64,000 nucleotides of DNA from Bacteroides rodentium JCM 16496 (GTDB lineage Bacteria > Bacteroidota > Bacteroidia > Bacteroidales > Bacteroidaceae): NCBI RefSeq assembly GCF_000614125.1, contig NZ_BAKJ01000005.1, forward strand, positions 103,676 through 167,675, given 5' to 3'. Shown here piece after piece: positions 19,906 through 28,756 of the stretch. The notes beneath the pieces are model-generated. The model was not told where the DNA came from. It ran no database searches and saw nothing but the letters and a program-made list of their open reading frames with translations. How positions within the stretch are numbered: the first letter of the stretch is position 1; each line of letters begins with the position of its first letter. Position numbers and translations under genes: made by a program.

Positions 19906-20886
19906 TTAGAGGTTGTATATCAGTACCGCTGTGTAGGCAATGTAGCAGAGAATCAGAATGCTTCCTTCCACCCGGGTGATGATGCGTTTCCCGAAAAAGA
20001 TACCGAACAGCCAAAGCAGGATGCTGGCTCCTACGAGTACCCACAAATCGAAATTGGTGATGCCCGTCAGGCGCAATGGAGTGATGGAGGCCGAACAACC
20101 CAGCACGAAGAATATATTGAAGAGATTGCTTCCGATGGCGTTTCCGATAGCTATTTCGGGGTTTTTCTTCAAGGCGGCTACGATGGAGGTGGCGAGTTCG
20201 GGCAGTGAAGTGCCGCCTGCCACGAGCGTCAGCCCGATGATGGATTCGCTGACACCCAATCCGCGGGCTATACCGCTGGCACCGTCTACAAAGAAATTAC
20301 CTCCGATGATGAGGCCGGCAAGTCCGCCGACGATGTATAGGGCAGACTTCCACGCGGGCAGCAGCCTGATTTCGTCTTCTTCCTGCAGGGGCTCCTTTTC
20401 CGGTTCCTTCATGCTTCCATCCCTTTTTGCGATGGCAAAAGTATAACTTAGGAAAATGGCAAAGAAGCATAGCAGCAACAGGCCGTCGGTGATGCTGAGT
20501 ATGTTCTCGCCACTGCCGTCCAGAAAGACGTCGTTGGCACAAATCAGCAGGGCGACGGACGAAAGAATACAAAGAGGGATTTCGCGTTTCAGCGTATTGC
20601 GGGTGATGGCTATCGGGGCAAAAAGGGCCGTACAACCCACAATCACCAGGGTATTGAACGTATTGCTTCCCACCACATTGCCAATGGCAATGTCTGCACT
20701 GCCTTTTAGGGCAGAGGATATGCTGACGGTGAGTTCCGGTGCGGAAGTACCGAAGGCGACAATGGTAAGCCCGATGACGATGGACGGTATATGGAAACGT
20801 TTGGCAACGGATGCGGCACCGTCTGTCAGCCCGTTGGCACCCAGAAGAATGAGGAGCAGTCCTCCGACAAGAAACAATATATCCAT
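19906..20886 (-). CDS. Calcium/sodium antiporter (CaCA family, YrbG-like)
   Basis: An inner-membrane cation exchanger of about 326 residues. It has the two inverted alpha-repeats of the family: GFGTSAPELTVSISSALKGSADIAIGNVVGSNTFN in the first half and GGTSLPELATSIVAALKKNPEIAIGNAIGSNLFN in the second, each holding the ion-binding G-T-S-x-P-E and G-N-x-x-G-S-N. About ten membrane segments with a charged central loop (KRDGSMKEPEKEPLQEEDE). I use the ATG at 20886 and not an upstream one at 20940, because a -7 box lies at 20907-20914. Confidence 0.92.
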   Translation of the reverse strand: MDILFLVGGLLLILLGANGLTDGAASVAKRFHIPSIVIGLTIVAFGTSAPELTVSISSALKGSADIAIGNVVGSNTFNTLVIVGCTALFAPIAITRNTLKREIPLCILSSVALLICANDVFLDGSGENILSITDGLLLLCFFAIFLSYTFAIAKRDGSMKEPEKEPLQEEDEIRLLPAWKSALYIVGGLAGLIIGGNFFVDGASGIARGLGVSESIIGLTLVAGGTSLPELATSIVAALKKNPEIAIGNAIGSNLFNIFFVLGCSASITPLRLTGITNFDLWVLVGASILLWLFGIFFGKRIITRVEGSILILCYIAYTAVLIYNL

Positions 20887-20906
20887 AGGTATGTCAATTT
20901 TGAGTA

Positions 20907-20914
20907 CAAAGATA
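20907..20914 (-). promoter_or_regulatory. -7 box (TATCTTTG) of the antiporter gene
   Basis: Exact TAnnTTTG match 21 bases before the chosen ATG; it decides the start. Confidence 0.65.
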
Positions 20915-21013
20915 ATGCAAACCGAATACAGAACTTTCATGTTTGCATGAAAAAGTTATGTTGATTAGGATAGGAAGTTAAAAACATTCCGTATGTTTGA
21001 AGCATTTATTGGG

Positions 21014-21021
21014 TATATTTG
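21014..21021 (+). promoter_or_regulatory. -7 box (TATATTTG) of the MscS-like gene
   Basis: Exact match, 30 bases before the ATG at 21051 and downstream of an alternative ATG at 20997, so it argues for 21051. Confidence 0.65.
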
Positions 21022-21050
21022 CAACCAGAATTAAATCAAGAAGTTTATAT

Positions 21051-22856
21051 ATGAAGGTTATCCGTGCTTTCTGTCTCTGTTGGCTGTTGATGCTGGCAGG
21101 CGGAGTGTCAGCTCAGCTGGTAGATAAAGTGCTCAGTGTTTTAGGTGAGGATAGTGTGGGGAGTGTCACAGTGGCAAGGACCGACTCCGATTCGATTCAG
21201 CTGTCGCTTGTTCGGCAGGAGTTGGAGGCAGCCCGGCTGAACGAGGCCAACCTGCGGATGGAAATGGAGCAGATGAGGCTGGCGAGCTATGCGGTCGATT
21301 CGGTGAAGCTGGCATTGCAGAAACAACGCATTGATTCGTTGCGGGCGGTGACGCCGGGCATTCCGGTGGTGGTGGAGAAGGACACCTTGTTCTATCTGTA
21401 TGCCAAGCGTGGAGGGCATACGCCCCAACAGCGGGCCAAGGATGTAAGCAGCGTCATCGAAGCATTGGGCACGCGTTTCAATCTGCGTCCGGACTCTGTT
21501 TATTTGGAGAGCACGGATATTGTTACGGATTTAATGTATGGCGAGAAGGTCATCGCTTCCTTTACCGATCAGGATGCTTTGTGGGAAAACTGTACCCGTG
21601 ACCAGCTGGCCGCCAGCAAGAGGCATGTCGTGGTGGACAAACTGAAAGCCATGCAGAAGGAGCATAGCTTGTGGCAGTTGGGTAAGCGTATCTTGTACTT
21701 TATCCTGGTGCTTGTGGGACAGTTCTTCTTGTTCAAGTTTACCAACTGGCTGTTCAGAAAACTCAAATTACGCATCCAGAAACTGAAGGATACCAAACTG
21801 AAACCGATCTCCATTCAGGATTATGAATTGCTGGACACGCAGAAGCAGGTCAACCTGCTGGTGTTTGTTGCCAACCTGGTGCGTTATGTAGTCATGCTGT
21901 TGCAGTTGCTGCTGACGGTTCCGTTATTATTCTCCATTTTTCCCCAGACCAAGAGCTTGGCTTATACATTATTCTCCTACATCTGGAATCCTATAAAGGT
22001 CATCCTGAATGGAATAGCCGACTATATACCCAATCTGTTCACTATCTTTGTGATATGCTATGCGGTGAAGTATCTGGTCAGACTGGTGCGTTATCTTGCC
22101 AATGAGGTGCAGGCTGAACGGCTGAAGATAAACGGCTTCTATCCGGATTGGGCCATTCCTACCTATCACATTGTGCGCTTCTTGCTTTATGCGTTTATGA
22201 TTGCCATGATTTACCCTTATCTGCCGGGTTCCAAGTCGGGAGTCTTCCAGGGAATCTCCGTGTTTGTCGGCTTGATTGTTTCGCTCGGTTCCAGTACGGT
22301 TATCGGCAATATCATTGCAGGGCTGGTCATAACCTACATGCGGCCTTTCAAGCTGGGTGACCGCATCAAGCTGAATGACACTACGGGCAACATCATTGAG
22401 AAAACACCGCTCGTCACCCGTATCCGTACCCCGAAGAACGAGGTGGTGACCATCCCCAACTCCTTCATCATGTCCTCCCACACGGTGAACTACAGCCAGT
22501 CGGCGCGCGAGTATGGACTCATCATCCACTCCGAGGTGACGATAGGCTACGACGCCCCGTGGCGGCAAGTGCATCAGTTGCTCACGGAAGCTGCGCTGAG
22601 CACGCCCGGCGTGGTGGACGACCCGCGTCCCTTTGTGCTTGAGACTTCGCTCAGCGATTGGTATCCGGTGTATCAGGTGAATGCCTACATCAAGGATGCC
22701 GACCGCCTGGCACAGATTTACTCCGACCTGCACCAGAACATTCAGGACAAGTTCAACGAGGCTGGCGTGGAGATAATGTCGCCCCACTACATGGCGACGA
22801 GGGACGGCAGTGAGACGACGATACCGAAGGATGACTTGAGGGAGAAAAAACAGTAA
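21051..22856 (+). CDS. MscS-family mechanosensitive channel protein
   Basis: About 601 residues. A signal peptide (FCLCWLLMLAGGVSAQ) leads to a periplasmic domain with a coiled-coil-like helix (RQELEAARLNEANLRMEMEQMRLA). Several membrane helices follow between residues 210 and 420, then the MscS pore-lining helix and beta domain: GSSTVIGNIIAGLVITYMRPFKLGDRIKLND, TRIRTPKNEVVTIPNSFIMSS. The channel opens under membrane tension to release solutes on osmotic downshock. The large periplasmic domain resembles MscK/YbiO-type members. It is alone on the + strand with its own promoter. Confidence 0.92.
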   Translation: MKVIRAFCLCWLLMLAGGVSAQLVDKVLSVLGEDSVGSVTVARTDSDSIQLSLVRQELEAARLNEANLRMEMEQMRLASYAVDSVKLALQKQRIDSLRAVTPGIPVVVEKDTLFYLYAKRGGHTPQQRAKDVSSVIEALGTRFNLRPDSVYLESTDIVTDLMYGEKVIASFTDQDALWENCTRDQLAASKRHVVVDKLKAMQKEHSLWQLGKRILYFILVLVGQFFLFKFTNWLFRKLKLRIQKLKDTKLKPISIQDYELLDTQKQVNLLVFVANLVRYVVMLLQLLLTVPLLFSIFPQTKSLAYTLFSYIWNPIKVILNGIADYIPNLFTIFVICYAVKYLVRLVRYLANEVQAERLKINGFYPDWAIPTYHIVRFLLYAFMIAMIYPYLPGSKSGVFQGISVFVGLIVSLGSSTVIGNIIAGLVITYMRPFKLGDRIKLNDTTGNIIEKTPLVTRIRTPKNEVVTIPNSFIMSSHTVNYSQSAREYGLIIHSEVTIGYDAPWRQVHQLLTEAALSTPGVVDDPRPFVLETSLSDWYPVYQVNAYIKDADRLAQIYSDLHQNIQDKFNEAGVEIMSPHYMATRDGSETTIPKDDLREKKQ

Positions 22857-22865
22857 CGGGGCCGG

Positions 22866-23137
22866 TTATCGTGCCAGTAAAATCTCTGCAAACGGTACGT
22901 AGAACGTAAACATCCTCCATTCCTTTGTCTGGAAATCATAAGTTTCGATGAAGTCGCCTTCACGATAGCCTGCAAACCGTCGGCTTTGACGGTCACGGCA
23001 TCATCGGGATTGAAGGTCTTTCCGGCATCGGATATGGTGATATTGGTCACAAAAGCGGGTTGTTTTTCTTTGTCGTCGTCACTGCAAGCGGCAAGTAGCA
23101 GGCTGATTAGTATCAGGAAGTGTATCTTCTTCATCAT
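22866..23137 (-). CDS. Small lipoprotein of unknown function (one frameshift)
   Basis: The lipobox is clear (ILISLLLAACSDDDKEKQP). The rest has no domain I recognise: VTNITISDAGKTFNPDDAVTVKADGLQ. Near 22970 the frame breaks. Adding one base in a GG run gives GYREGDFIETYDFQTKEW and a natural stop at 22866, ten bases after the convergent MscS stop. Without repair the frame would run into the MscS gene, which is why I treat the break as an error. Repaired length is about 90 residues. Confidence 0.65.
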
Positions 23138-23222
23138 AGTTATGTATTGACAAATGTAAATATAGGGCTTTTTCTTGTATTCCTGCGGATAGGCTTTGTT
23201 TTTGTCGTATGAGATAGAAAAA

Positions 23223-23260
23223 TCCTCCTACGAAACATACTCTTCTGCTTCGTGGGAGGA
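23223..23260 (-). terminator. Rho-independent terminator of the phosphatase gene
   Basis: TCCTCCTACGAA (23223-23234) pairs with TTCGTGGGAGGA (23249-23260) with one wobble. Read on the minus strand it is followed by TTTTT. Confidence 0.8.
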
Positions 23261-23315
23261 AAGTGGTTGTTGGACAAGGTTTTAGGGAGTGTGTCTGCTT
23301 GCGTGCTGCTTTAGA

Positions 23316-24248
23316 CTATTTGCTGCGCGTCACCGTGTGCAGTACATTCCCTTTCTTGTCAATCATGCGCAGTTCCAGTGTCTTTTTGCTGGCCGATACA
23401 ATGGAGAAACCCGGTTCGGGGCTGCAGAATACGGTCCCTTCGATGGGCTTCACCTTGCGGGCGAGCGAACCGGCAGAATTGGTGATATAGTCGATGTCGC
23501 TGCCTGCCGTGCGTACATGCTGGAAGTTGTGGATGTGTCCGCAGATGTACATATCCACCTTGTGCTTGCGCAGGATGGGGTCGAGGCGTGCTTGCATGTC
23601 GGCACGTTCGCTCTCGTCCTTCGGGGTTTCGGCATAGATGGGATGGTGTCCGGCAACGATAACCCAGTCCTCTTTGGCGGCAGTCAGTACGGAATCTATC
23701 CAGGCAAGCTGTTGCTGGTAATCCTGCTTGCAGGCGTCGGGATAGGTCTCGCTTTCGTTGCGGTATTTGTCAATCATCGGGGCGGTGTCTACCCAAAGGA
23801 TGCGGATGGTAGCGCCGTTGTCCTTGAACGTCTTGGTGTAATAACGGGCGGGCATGGTCCAGCGGCGGCTGATATTACTGTAGTCGAGCACAGCCTGCGT
23901 ATTGCCGCGGTATTCGTGGTTGCCCAGCAGGGGGAACCAGTCTATCATCAGCTCCGGATGACTGTAAATAAGTTCGTAGTTGGTCATCCAAAGCGGGTCG
24001 TTCACGCTGCGTACGCCTTCAAAATGGTGTACATCGCCGGTGGCAAGTACGAATTCGGGGTCTGCGCCGTTCTCTGCCATCTGTCCCATCAGTTCGGCGA
24101 TGGGCTTTTGGTCGTAGTAGCCGTTACGGCCGAGGTCGTTGGCTACGTAGAAGTTGAACTTCTTGTCGAAGATGGAGTAATCGGTGATTTGGGCAATGGC
24201 TGCGTTGCCGAGTAGGGCAATAAACAGTAAAAGGTATATTTTCTTCAT
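23316..24248 (-). CDS. Secreted calcineurin-like phosphatase (purple acid phosphatase type)
   Basis: About 310 residues with an N-terminal signal (MKKIYLLLFIALLGNAAIAQ). The metal-binding motifs of metallophosphoesterases are present: VANDLGRNGYYDQ (degenerate first motif), TGDVHH, LLGNHEYRG, VAGHHPIY and ICGHIHNFQHV. This set fits tartrate-resistant/purple acid phosphatases, which release phosphate from organic esters in the periplasm or outside the cell. It is followed on the same strand direction by a TonB receptor gene upstream (24306-27074), 57 bases away, so both are probably one transcription unit. Substrate unknown. Confidence 0.88.
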   Translation of the reverse strand: MKKIYLLLFIALLGNAAIAQITDYSIFDKKFNFYVANDLGRNGYYDQKPIAELMGQMAENGADPEFVLATGDVHHFEGVRSVNDPLWMTNYELIYSHPELMIDWFPLLGNHEYRGNTQAVLDYSNISRRWTMPARYYTKTFKDNGATIRILWVDTAPMIDKYRNESETYPDACKQDYQQQLAWIDSVLTAAKEDWVIVAGHHPIYAETPKDESERADMQARLDPILRKHKVDMYICGHIHNFQHVRTAGSDIDYITNSAGSLARKVKPIEGTVFCSPEPGFSIVSASKKTLELRMIDKKGNVLHTVTRSK

Positions 24249-24305
24249 TGTCATTATTAAATTGTTGAGTAGTTAATGTTGATAATTTGAGATAGAATTC
24301 GTTGT

Positions 24306-27074
24306 TTAAAAATTAATCTTCACTCCCGCATTCACTTTCACGCCGTAGTATTCCGCCTGCATGGTACGGTCTTTCGTGCCCTGGTAGTAGCGTAGCGGCT
24401 GGTTCAGCAAGTTGTTGGCTTCGGCGTAGAAGGTAGTCTTGAACTTCTTTCCGAAGGTATAGCTGGCGTTTACGTCCATATAGTTCACCTTGTCGTAGTA
24501 GCGGTCGTAGAAGGTGGTTTCTCCCATTTCGTCGATGAAGTCGGAAGCGAAGTTATAGCTCAGGCGCAGATTCAGGCCGCCTTTCTCAAAGTATAGGGAA
24601 GCATTTGCGGTATGCTCCGGCGAGCCGGGCATGCTCAAACCTTTCTCATTCTCGCGTCCTTCGAAGTTGAAGTCTTCCACACGGGAATGGGTGTAGGTGT
24701 ACGTTCCGTAGAAACCTACACATTTCAGAGCGGGAGCAATGAAGCTGAAGTCGCGCTGGTAGGACAGCTCTACACCTACCAGGTTGGCGTTGCCCGCATT
24801 CTTGGGCTGGGTGAAGCGGGTGTAGGTGTTACCCTGGTACTCGTAGTTGGTGCTCACCTGGTCTACGATGAAGTCATCTATCTTCTTGTAGAAGATGCCG
24901 GCGCTTATCAGACCGATGCTGCGGAAGTAGTAGTCGGCACTCAAGTCGAAGTTGTAGGAGACGGTAGGTTTCAGTTCCGGGTTTCCGATGGTGATTTCGT
25001 TGTCGGAACGCTTGATGTTCACACTGGGCACGAGGGCCGAGTATTTGGGGCGTGACAAGGTCTGGGTAAACGAACCGCGCACTTTGAAGTCATCGTTCAC
25101 ATTCCACTTGGCGAGCAGCGACGGCAGGAAGTTGATGTAGCTGTTGCGCTGACGGTCGGTCTTGCTGGTGAGGTCCTCGTCGGCATCGTAGGTGCGTCCC
25201 GTATAGGCAAGGTTAGTGTTCTCTATGCGGAGTCCGGTCATCAGCTCCACGTCTTTTGTCAGTTTTTGGTCGAAGCGGAGGTAGCCGGAAGTCACGGTTT
25301 CGCGGGCGTTGAAGTTTCCGGCAAGTTCTTCCTGCACCTGCTCTTTCTCAAAGAGGGAGGCGTTGTTCAAGTCTAAAGAGCCGGTGTATTCCTTGCTGGC
25401 GTAGATGCCTGCCTGGTATTTGTTGTTGGGCATGAAGTTCTTGTTGGTCTGGTCCACTGTATTTGCCAGGCTGTTCGTCATGAAGGCGTCTTCGTCCAGA
25501 GGAGAGTATTCGTAGAAGTCCACTTCTTTATCCTTGGTCTTGCGCACTACCTTTGCGCCGAACTTCAGCTTGTTGCCGTTCTTGAAAGGAAGCTTGAAGT
25601 TGGCAGAGAACTTCAGGTCCTGCTCCTTGATGTCTTCCTGCTGTTCCGTCAGCTCTTTCAGGCTGAATTCATCGTTCAATGTCATAGTAGAGCCTGCTTT
25701 GGGGCCGGCAAAGGGTTGGCGTTCGTCGCTCAGGTCCATGTCGAACTTCTGTTTCTTCAGTTGGAAGTCGATGTAGCGTTCGTTGGGACGTTCTTCGCTG
25801 GCTTTGGCATAGCTGGCGTGCCAGTCCATGGAGAGGGCGCCGAAGAGGTGTTCGCCGCCAAGGGCAAAGTCCATGGTGCGTTGGCGTTCCAGGCGGGCGT
25901 TGCGGTTGTCCGGTGTGCCGGCTTTGGTCTGTATGCGTACGGTGGCGTTGCCGTCGGGGTCAAGGTCTTTCAGCGTGGTGCGGTAGCGGTTCTCCCAGTC
26001 GTTGCGGTTGTTGAAGATGCCTTTGAAGGTCAGTTTGTGGTTGGCATTGATATCCCAGTCCAGTGTGGCGGAGTAGCTTTGGCGTTCGCGGGTGACGTAG
26101 TATTGGCGGATTTGGTAGTCGTTGACGTACGTCTTGCCGTTGTCATCCTGCTCCCATACAAATTCGGTGTCGTAGGAACCGGAGGGTGAGTTCTGATAGG
26201 AGGCCGATACAATCAGGCCGAGTTTGTCGTTGAAGAAGCGGTCGCCATAGGTGAAGCCAAGGTTCAGTTGCGCCTTTTCGCTCACCCAGTTGTAGCCGGT
26301 TCCGGCGGTGGCGGCAATGGTGCGCTTGTAGGGGGAGTTCTTGGTGACGAGGTTGATGCTGCCGCCGATGGCGTCGCCGTCCATATCGGCGGTTACTACC
26401 TTGTTCACTTCGATGGTCTGAATCATGTCTGCCGGAATGAGGTCGAGCTGTACGTTGCGCGTATCGCCTTCGGCAGAGGGAACGCGGTTACCATTGATGG
26501 TGACGGAGCTGAGGTCAGCACTCGTGCCCCGTACTTGCCCGAAGCGCGCCTCGCCTTGGTCGTACTGCACGTTGATGCCGGAGATGCGTTTAAGGGCGTC
26601 ACCGATGTTGGAGTCGGGGAACTTGCCTACCTGGTCGGCAGAGACTACATTCGTAATCCCCATATTGTTTTTCTGTGAGTTGATGGCACGTCGCTGGCCT
26701 TGGAAGGCACCGCCCACTACCACTTCCTGCAGTTCGAGTCCCTCGTTCAGCGTCACGTCTTTCTCCAAAGTGCGGCCTGCGGGGATGGTGATTTTCAGTT
26801 CTACAGGAGAATAGCCCACGTAGGTCACCTTTACTGTATAAGTTCCCGGGTCCAGGTTAGAGAATGTGTAGAAGCCGTTGACGTCGCTCGTCACGCCAGT
26901 GTGTAGTTTCTCGATGTAGATGGATGCGCCCGGGAGGGTTTGTTTAGTGGCGTCGATGATGCGGCCGCGCACTGTTCCTTGTCTTGTGACATTTGTTTTT
27001 TCGTCTGCAATGGCTACATTGCCTGTCGTTGTGAAAAGGAGCGAGAATAAGAGTGCTCTTAAAACCTGTTTCAT
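24306..27074 (-). CDS. TonB-dependent receptor paired with a phosphatase
   Basis: 922 residues. Signal peptide, carboxypeptidase-like domain (GTVRGRIIDATKQTLPGASIYIEKLHTGV), TonB-box region (ELQEVVVGG), plug (VSADQVGKFPDSNIGDALKRISGINVQYDQGEARFGQVRG) and a long 22-strand-type barrel ending in GVKINF. The plug motif FPDSNIGDALKRISGI is typical of the TonB receptors of the sugar/phospho-ligand type and differs from SusC, and no SusD follows. It probably brings in a ligand whose phosphate is removed by the downstream phosphatase, or takes up that enzyme's product. It has its own -7 box. Confidence 0.9.
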   Translation of the reverse strand: MKQVLRALLFSLLFTTTGNVAIADEKTNVTRQGTVRGRIIDATKQTLPGASIYIEKLHTGVTSDVNGFYTFSNLDPGTYTVKVTYVGYSPVELKITIPAGRTLEKDVTLNEGLELQEVVVGGAFQGQRRAINSQKNNMGITNVVSADQVGKFPDSNIGDALKRISGINVQYDQGEARFGQVRGTSADLSSVTINGNRVPSAEGDTRNVQLDLIPADMIQTIEVNKVVTADMDGDAIGGSINLVTKNSPYKRTIAATAGTGYNWVSEKAQLNLGFTYGDRFFNDKLGLIVSASYQNSPSGSYDTEFVWEQDDNGKTYVNDYQIRQYYVTRERQSYSATLDWDINANHKLTFKGIFNNRNDWENRYRTTLKDLDPDGNATVRIQTKAGTPDNRNARLERQRTMDFALGGEHLFGALSMDWHASYAKASEERPNERYIDFQLKKQKFDMDLSDERQPFAGPKAGSTMTLNDEFSLKELTEQQEDIKEQDLKFSANFKLPFKNGNKLKFGAKVVRKTKDKEVDFYEYSPLDEDAFMTNSLANTVDQTNKNFMPNNKYQAGIYASKEYTGSLDLNNASLFEKEQVQEELAGNFNARETVTSGYLRFDQKLTKDVELMTGLRIENTNLAYTGRTYDADEDLTSKTDRQRNSYINFLPSLLAKWNVNDDFKVRGSFTQTLSRPKYSALVPSVNIKRSDNEITIGNPELKPTVSYNFDLSADYYFRSIGLISAGIFYKKIDDFIVDQVSTNYEYQGNTYTRFTQPKNAGNANLVGVELSYQRDFSFIAPALKCVGFYGTYTYTHSRVEDFNFEGRENEKGLSMPGSPEHTANASLYFEKGGLNLRLSYNFASDFIDEMGETTFYDRYYDKVNYMDVNASYTFGKKFKTTFYAEANNLLNQPLRYYQGTKDRTMQAEYYGVKVNAGVKINF

Positions 27075-27103
27075 ACTTGTTATTATCTGTTAATAATCTG
27101 CCG

Positions 27104-27111
27104 CAAAAGTA
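27104..27111 (-). promoter_or_regulatory. -7 box (TACTTTTG) of the TonB receptor gene
   Basis: TAnnTTTG match 30 bases before the start codon on the minus strand. Confidence 0.6.
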
Positions 27112-27239
27112 GAGGGTTGGTGTTACACAAGGTTTGCGGGAAATTGAAGAAAGGGTAACGATTCGGTTACAATGTGGTTACACGAGCGGATGAATAGAGA
27201 AAAATGTGTATTTGAACTTGATATTTTATAGGAAAAGTG

Positions 27240-27247
27240 TATATTTG
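27240..27247 (+). promoter_or_regulatory. -7 box (TATATTTG) of the AAA/DUF4143 gene
   Basis: Exact match 30 bases before the ATG; CTTG at 27217-27220 gives a 19-base spacer to a -33 element. Confidence 0.6.
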
Positions 27248-27276
27248 TATCAGTATGAATCAAAGAAAAGTGTGTT

Positions 27277-28626
27277 ATGTTGTACCGGAAGATAGAAAGT
27301 GACATCAGAAGCTACTTACAATCAGCCTCTAATAAGGTGCTGGTAGTAGATGGGGCGCGACAGATAGGCAAGTCTTACATTATTCGCCACGCCGGGCAGA
27401 GCTTGTTTAAGAATTATATAGAAATCAACATGGAAGCCGATAAGCTGGGCGACCGGGTGTTTGCAGAAGCCAAAACCGTGAGTGACTTTTATCTGGCGTT
27501 GAGTGTGGTAGCGGGTGACAAAATGAAAAGTAAGACTGATACGTTGGTCTTTATCGATGAACTGCAAGCATACGACCATTTGCTTACGCTGATAAAGTTC
27601 TTGAAGGAGGATGACCGGTTCACCTACATAGCCAGTGGTTCTTTGCTGGGTGTAACGTTGAAAAACACTTCTTCCATTCCTTTAGGCAGTATCGAAGTCA
27701 AACATATGTATCCCATGGATTTCGAAGAATTCCTGATAGCCAACGGAGTGGGCGAACTTGTCATCCAAACGATGCGTGCACATTTCATGGAACGCCGTTC
27801 CCTGCCCGATGTCCTGCATGCCAAGATACTGGATTTATTTAAGAAATACTTGATTGTGGGTGGGCTTCCCGATGCCGTAAATACATTTGTAGAGGAGAAG
27901 AATGTGATGGCTATCCGCCAGATACAGGCCGATATTCATGCTTTGTATGGGATTGACGCATCGAAGTATGAAAAAGAACATTCGCGCTTGAAGATACAGC
28001 GCATCTATAGTCTCATTCCATCGAACCTGGAGAATAAAAAGAAACGGGTTGTGGCGAAAGAAATCGAGGGGAAGAAAGGGAAACGGATGGCTGACTATGA
28101 AGATGAATTTGATTATCTTATTTCTGCCGGAGTGGCGCTGGAGGTAAAAGCTATCAGCAAACCCAGCTATCCGTTGATGGAGAACAGCGGGAAGAATCTG
28201 CTTAAACTATATCTGAATGATGTAGGACTGTTGACCGGCTTATTCTTCAAGAACAATATTCTGGCGGTGATGCAAGATGTGAGGAGCATCAACTTAGGCT
28301 CGGTTTACGAGACGGTAGTGGCACAGGAGTTGCGTGCGCACGGATTCAATCTTTATTATTATGACAATAAGAGTCATGGCGAGGTGGATTATCTGATAGA
28401 TGATGTTGACCATTTGACGGTGATGCCGTTGGAAGTCAAGTCGGGAAAGGACTACACGGTTCATAGTGCGCTCAACCGTTTCTTGGAGGTGGAGGAGTAT
28501 AATATTCGCGAGGCTTTTGTACTGTCCAATGAGCAGATGGTCTTTCAGAAAGGTGGTATCACTTATGTGCCTATTTACTACATTATGTTCTTCACGCCAG
28601 GTACAACGGTAGTCGGAGGGTGGTGA
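27277..28626 (+). CDS. AAA-type ATPase with DUF4143 domain
   Basis: 449 residues. N-terminal P-loop ATPase with Walker A VVDGARQIGKSY and Walker B TLVFIDELQ, sensor-like YIASGSLLGVTL, then a winged-helix linker and the C-terminal DUF4143 region. The latter has a nuclease-like signature (HGEVDYLI ... PLEVKSGKDYTVHSALNRFL). Such proteins are very common, often in several copies, in Bacteroidetes and other gut bacteria. Their role is not established; links to mobile elements and defence have been suggested. It stands alone with its own promoter and is followed by a 23-bp repeat array. Confidence 0.88.
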   Translation: MLYRKIESDIRSYLQSASNKVLVVDGARQIGKSYIIRHAGQSLFKNYIEINMEADKLGDRVFAEAKTVSDFYLALSVVAGDKMKSKTDTLVFIDELQAYDHLLTLIKFLKEDDRFTYIASGSLLGVTLKNTSSIPLGSIEVKHMYPMDFEEFLIANGVGELVIQTMRAHFMERRSLPDVLHAKILDLFKKYLIVGGLPDAVNTFVEEKNVMAIRQIQADIHALYGIDASKYEKEHSRLKIQRIYSLIPSNLENKKKRVVAKEIEGKKGKRMADYEDEFDYLISAGVALEVKAISKPSYPLMENSGKNLLKLYLNDVGLLTGLFFKNNILAVMQDVRSINLGSVYETVVAQELRAHGFNLYYYDNKSHGEVDYLIDDVDHLTVMPLEVKSGKDYTVHSALNRFLEVEEYNIREAFVLSNEQMVFQKGGITYVPIYYIMFFTPGTTVVGGW

Positions 28627-28667
28627 CCTTATCGGTTGTTCCCACAAGGCTAATGGTAAGGATGCAC

Positions 28668-28727
28668 GAGATGTGCATCTCAGGCTGTATGAGATGTGCA
28701 TCTCGAACAACATGAGATGTACATCTC
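28668..28727. repeat. Array C: three 23-bp units with GAGATG-N2-CATCTC symmetry
   Basis: GAGATGTGCATCTC begins at 28668 and 28691, and GAGATGTACATCTC at 28714, an exact 23-base step. It fills the gap between the convergent ATPase and methyltransferase genes. Confidence 0.85.
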
Positions 28728-28756
28728 GTGCAGGGAAGGATATAGGGCTTGATGTC

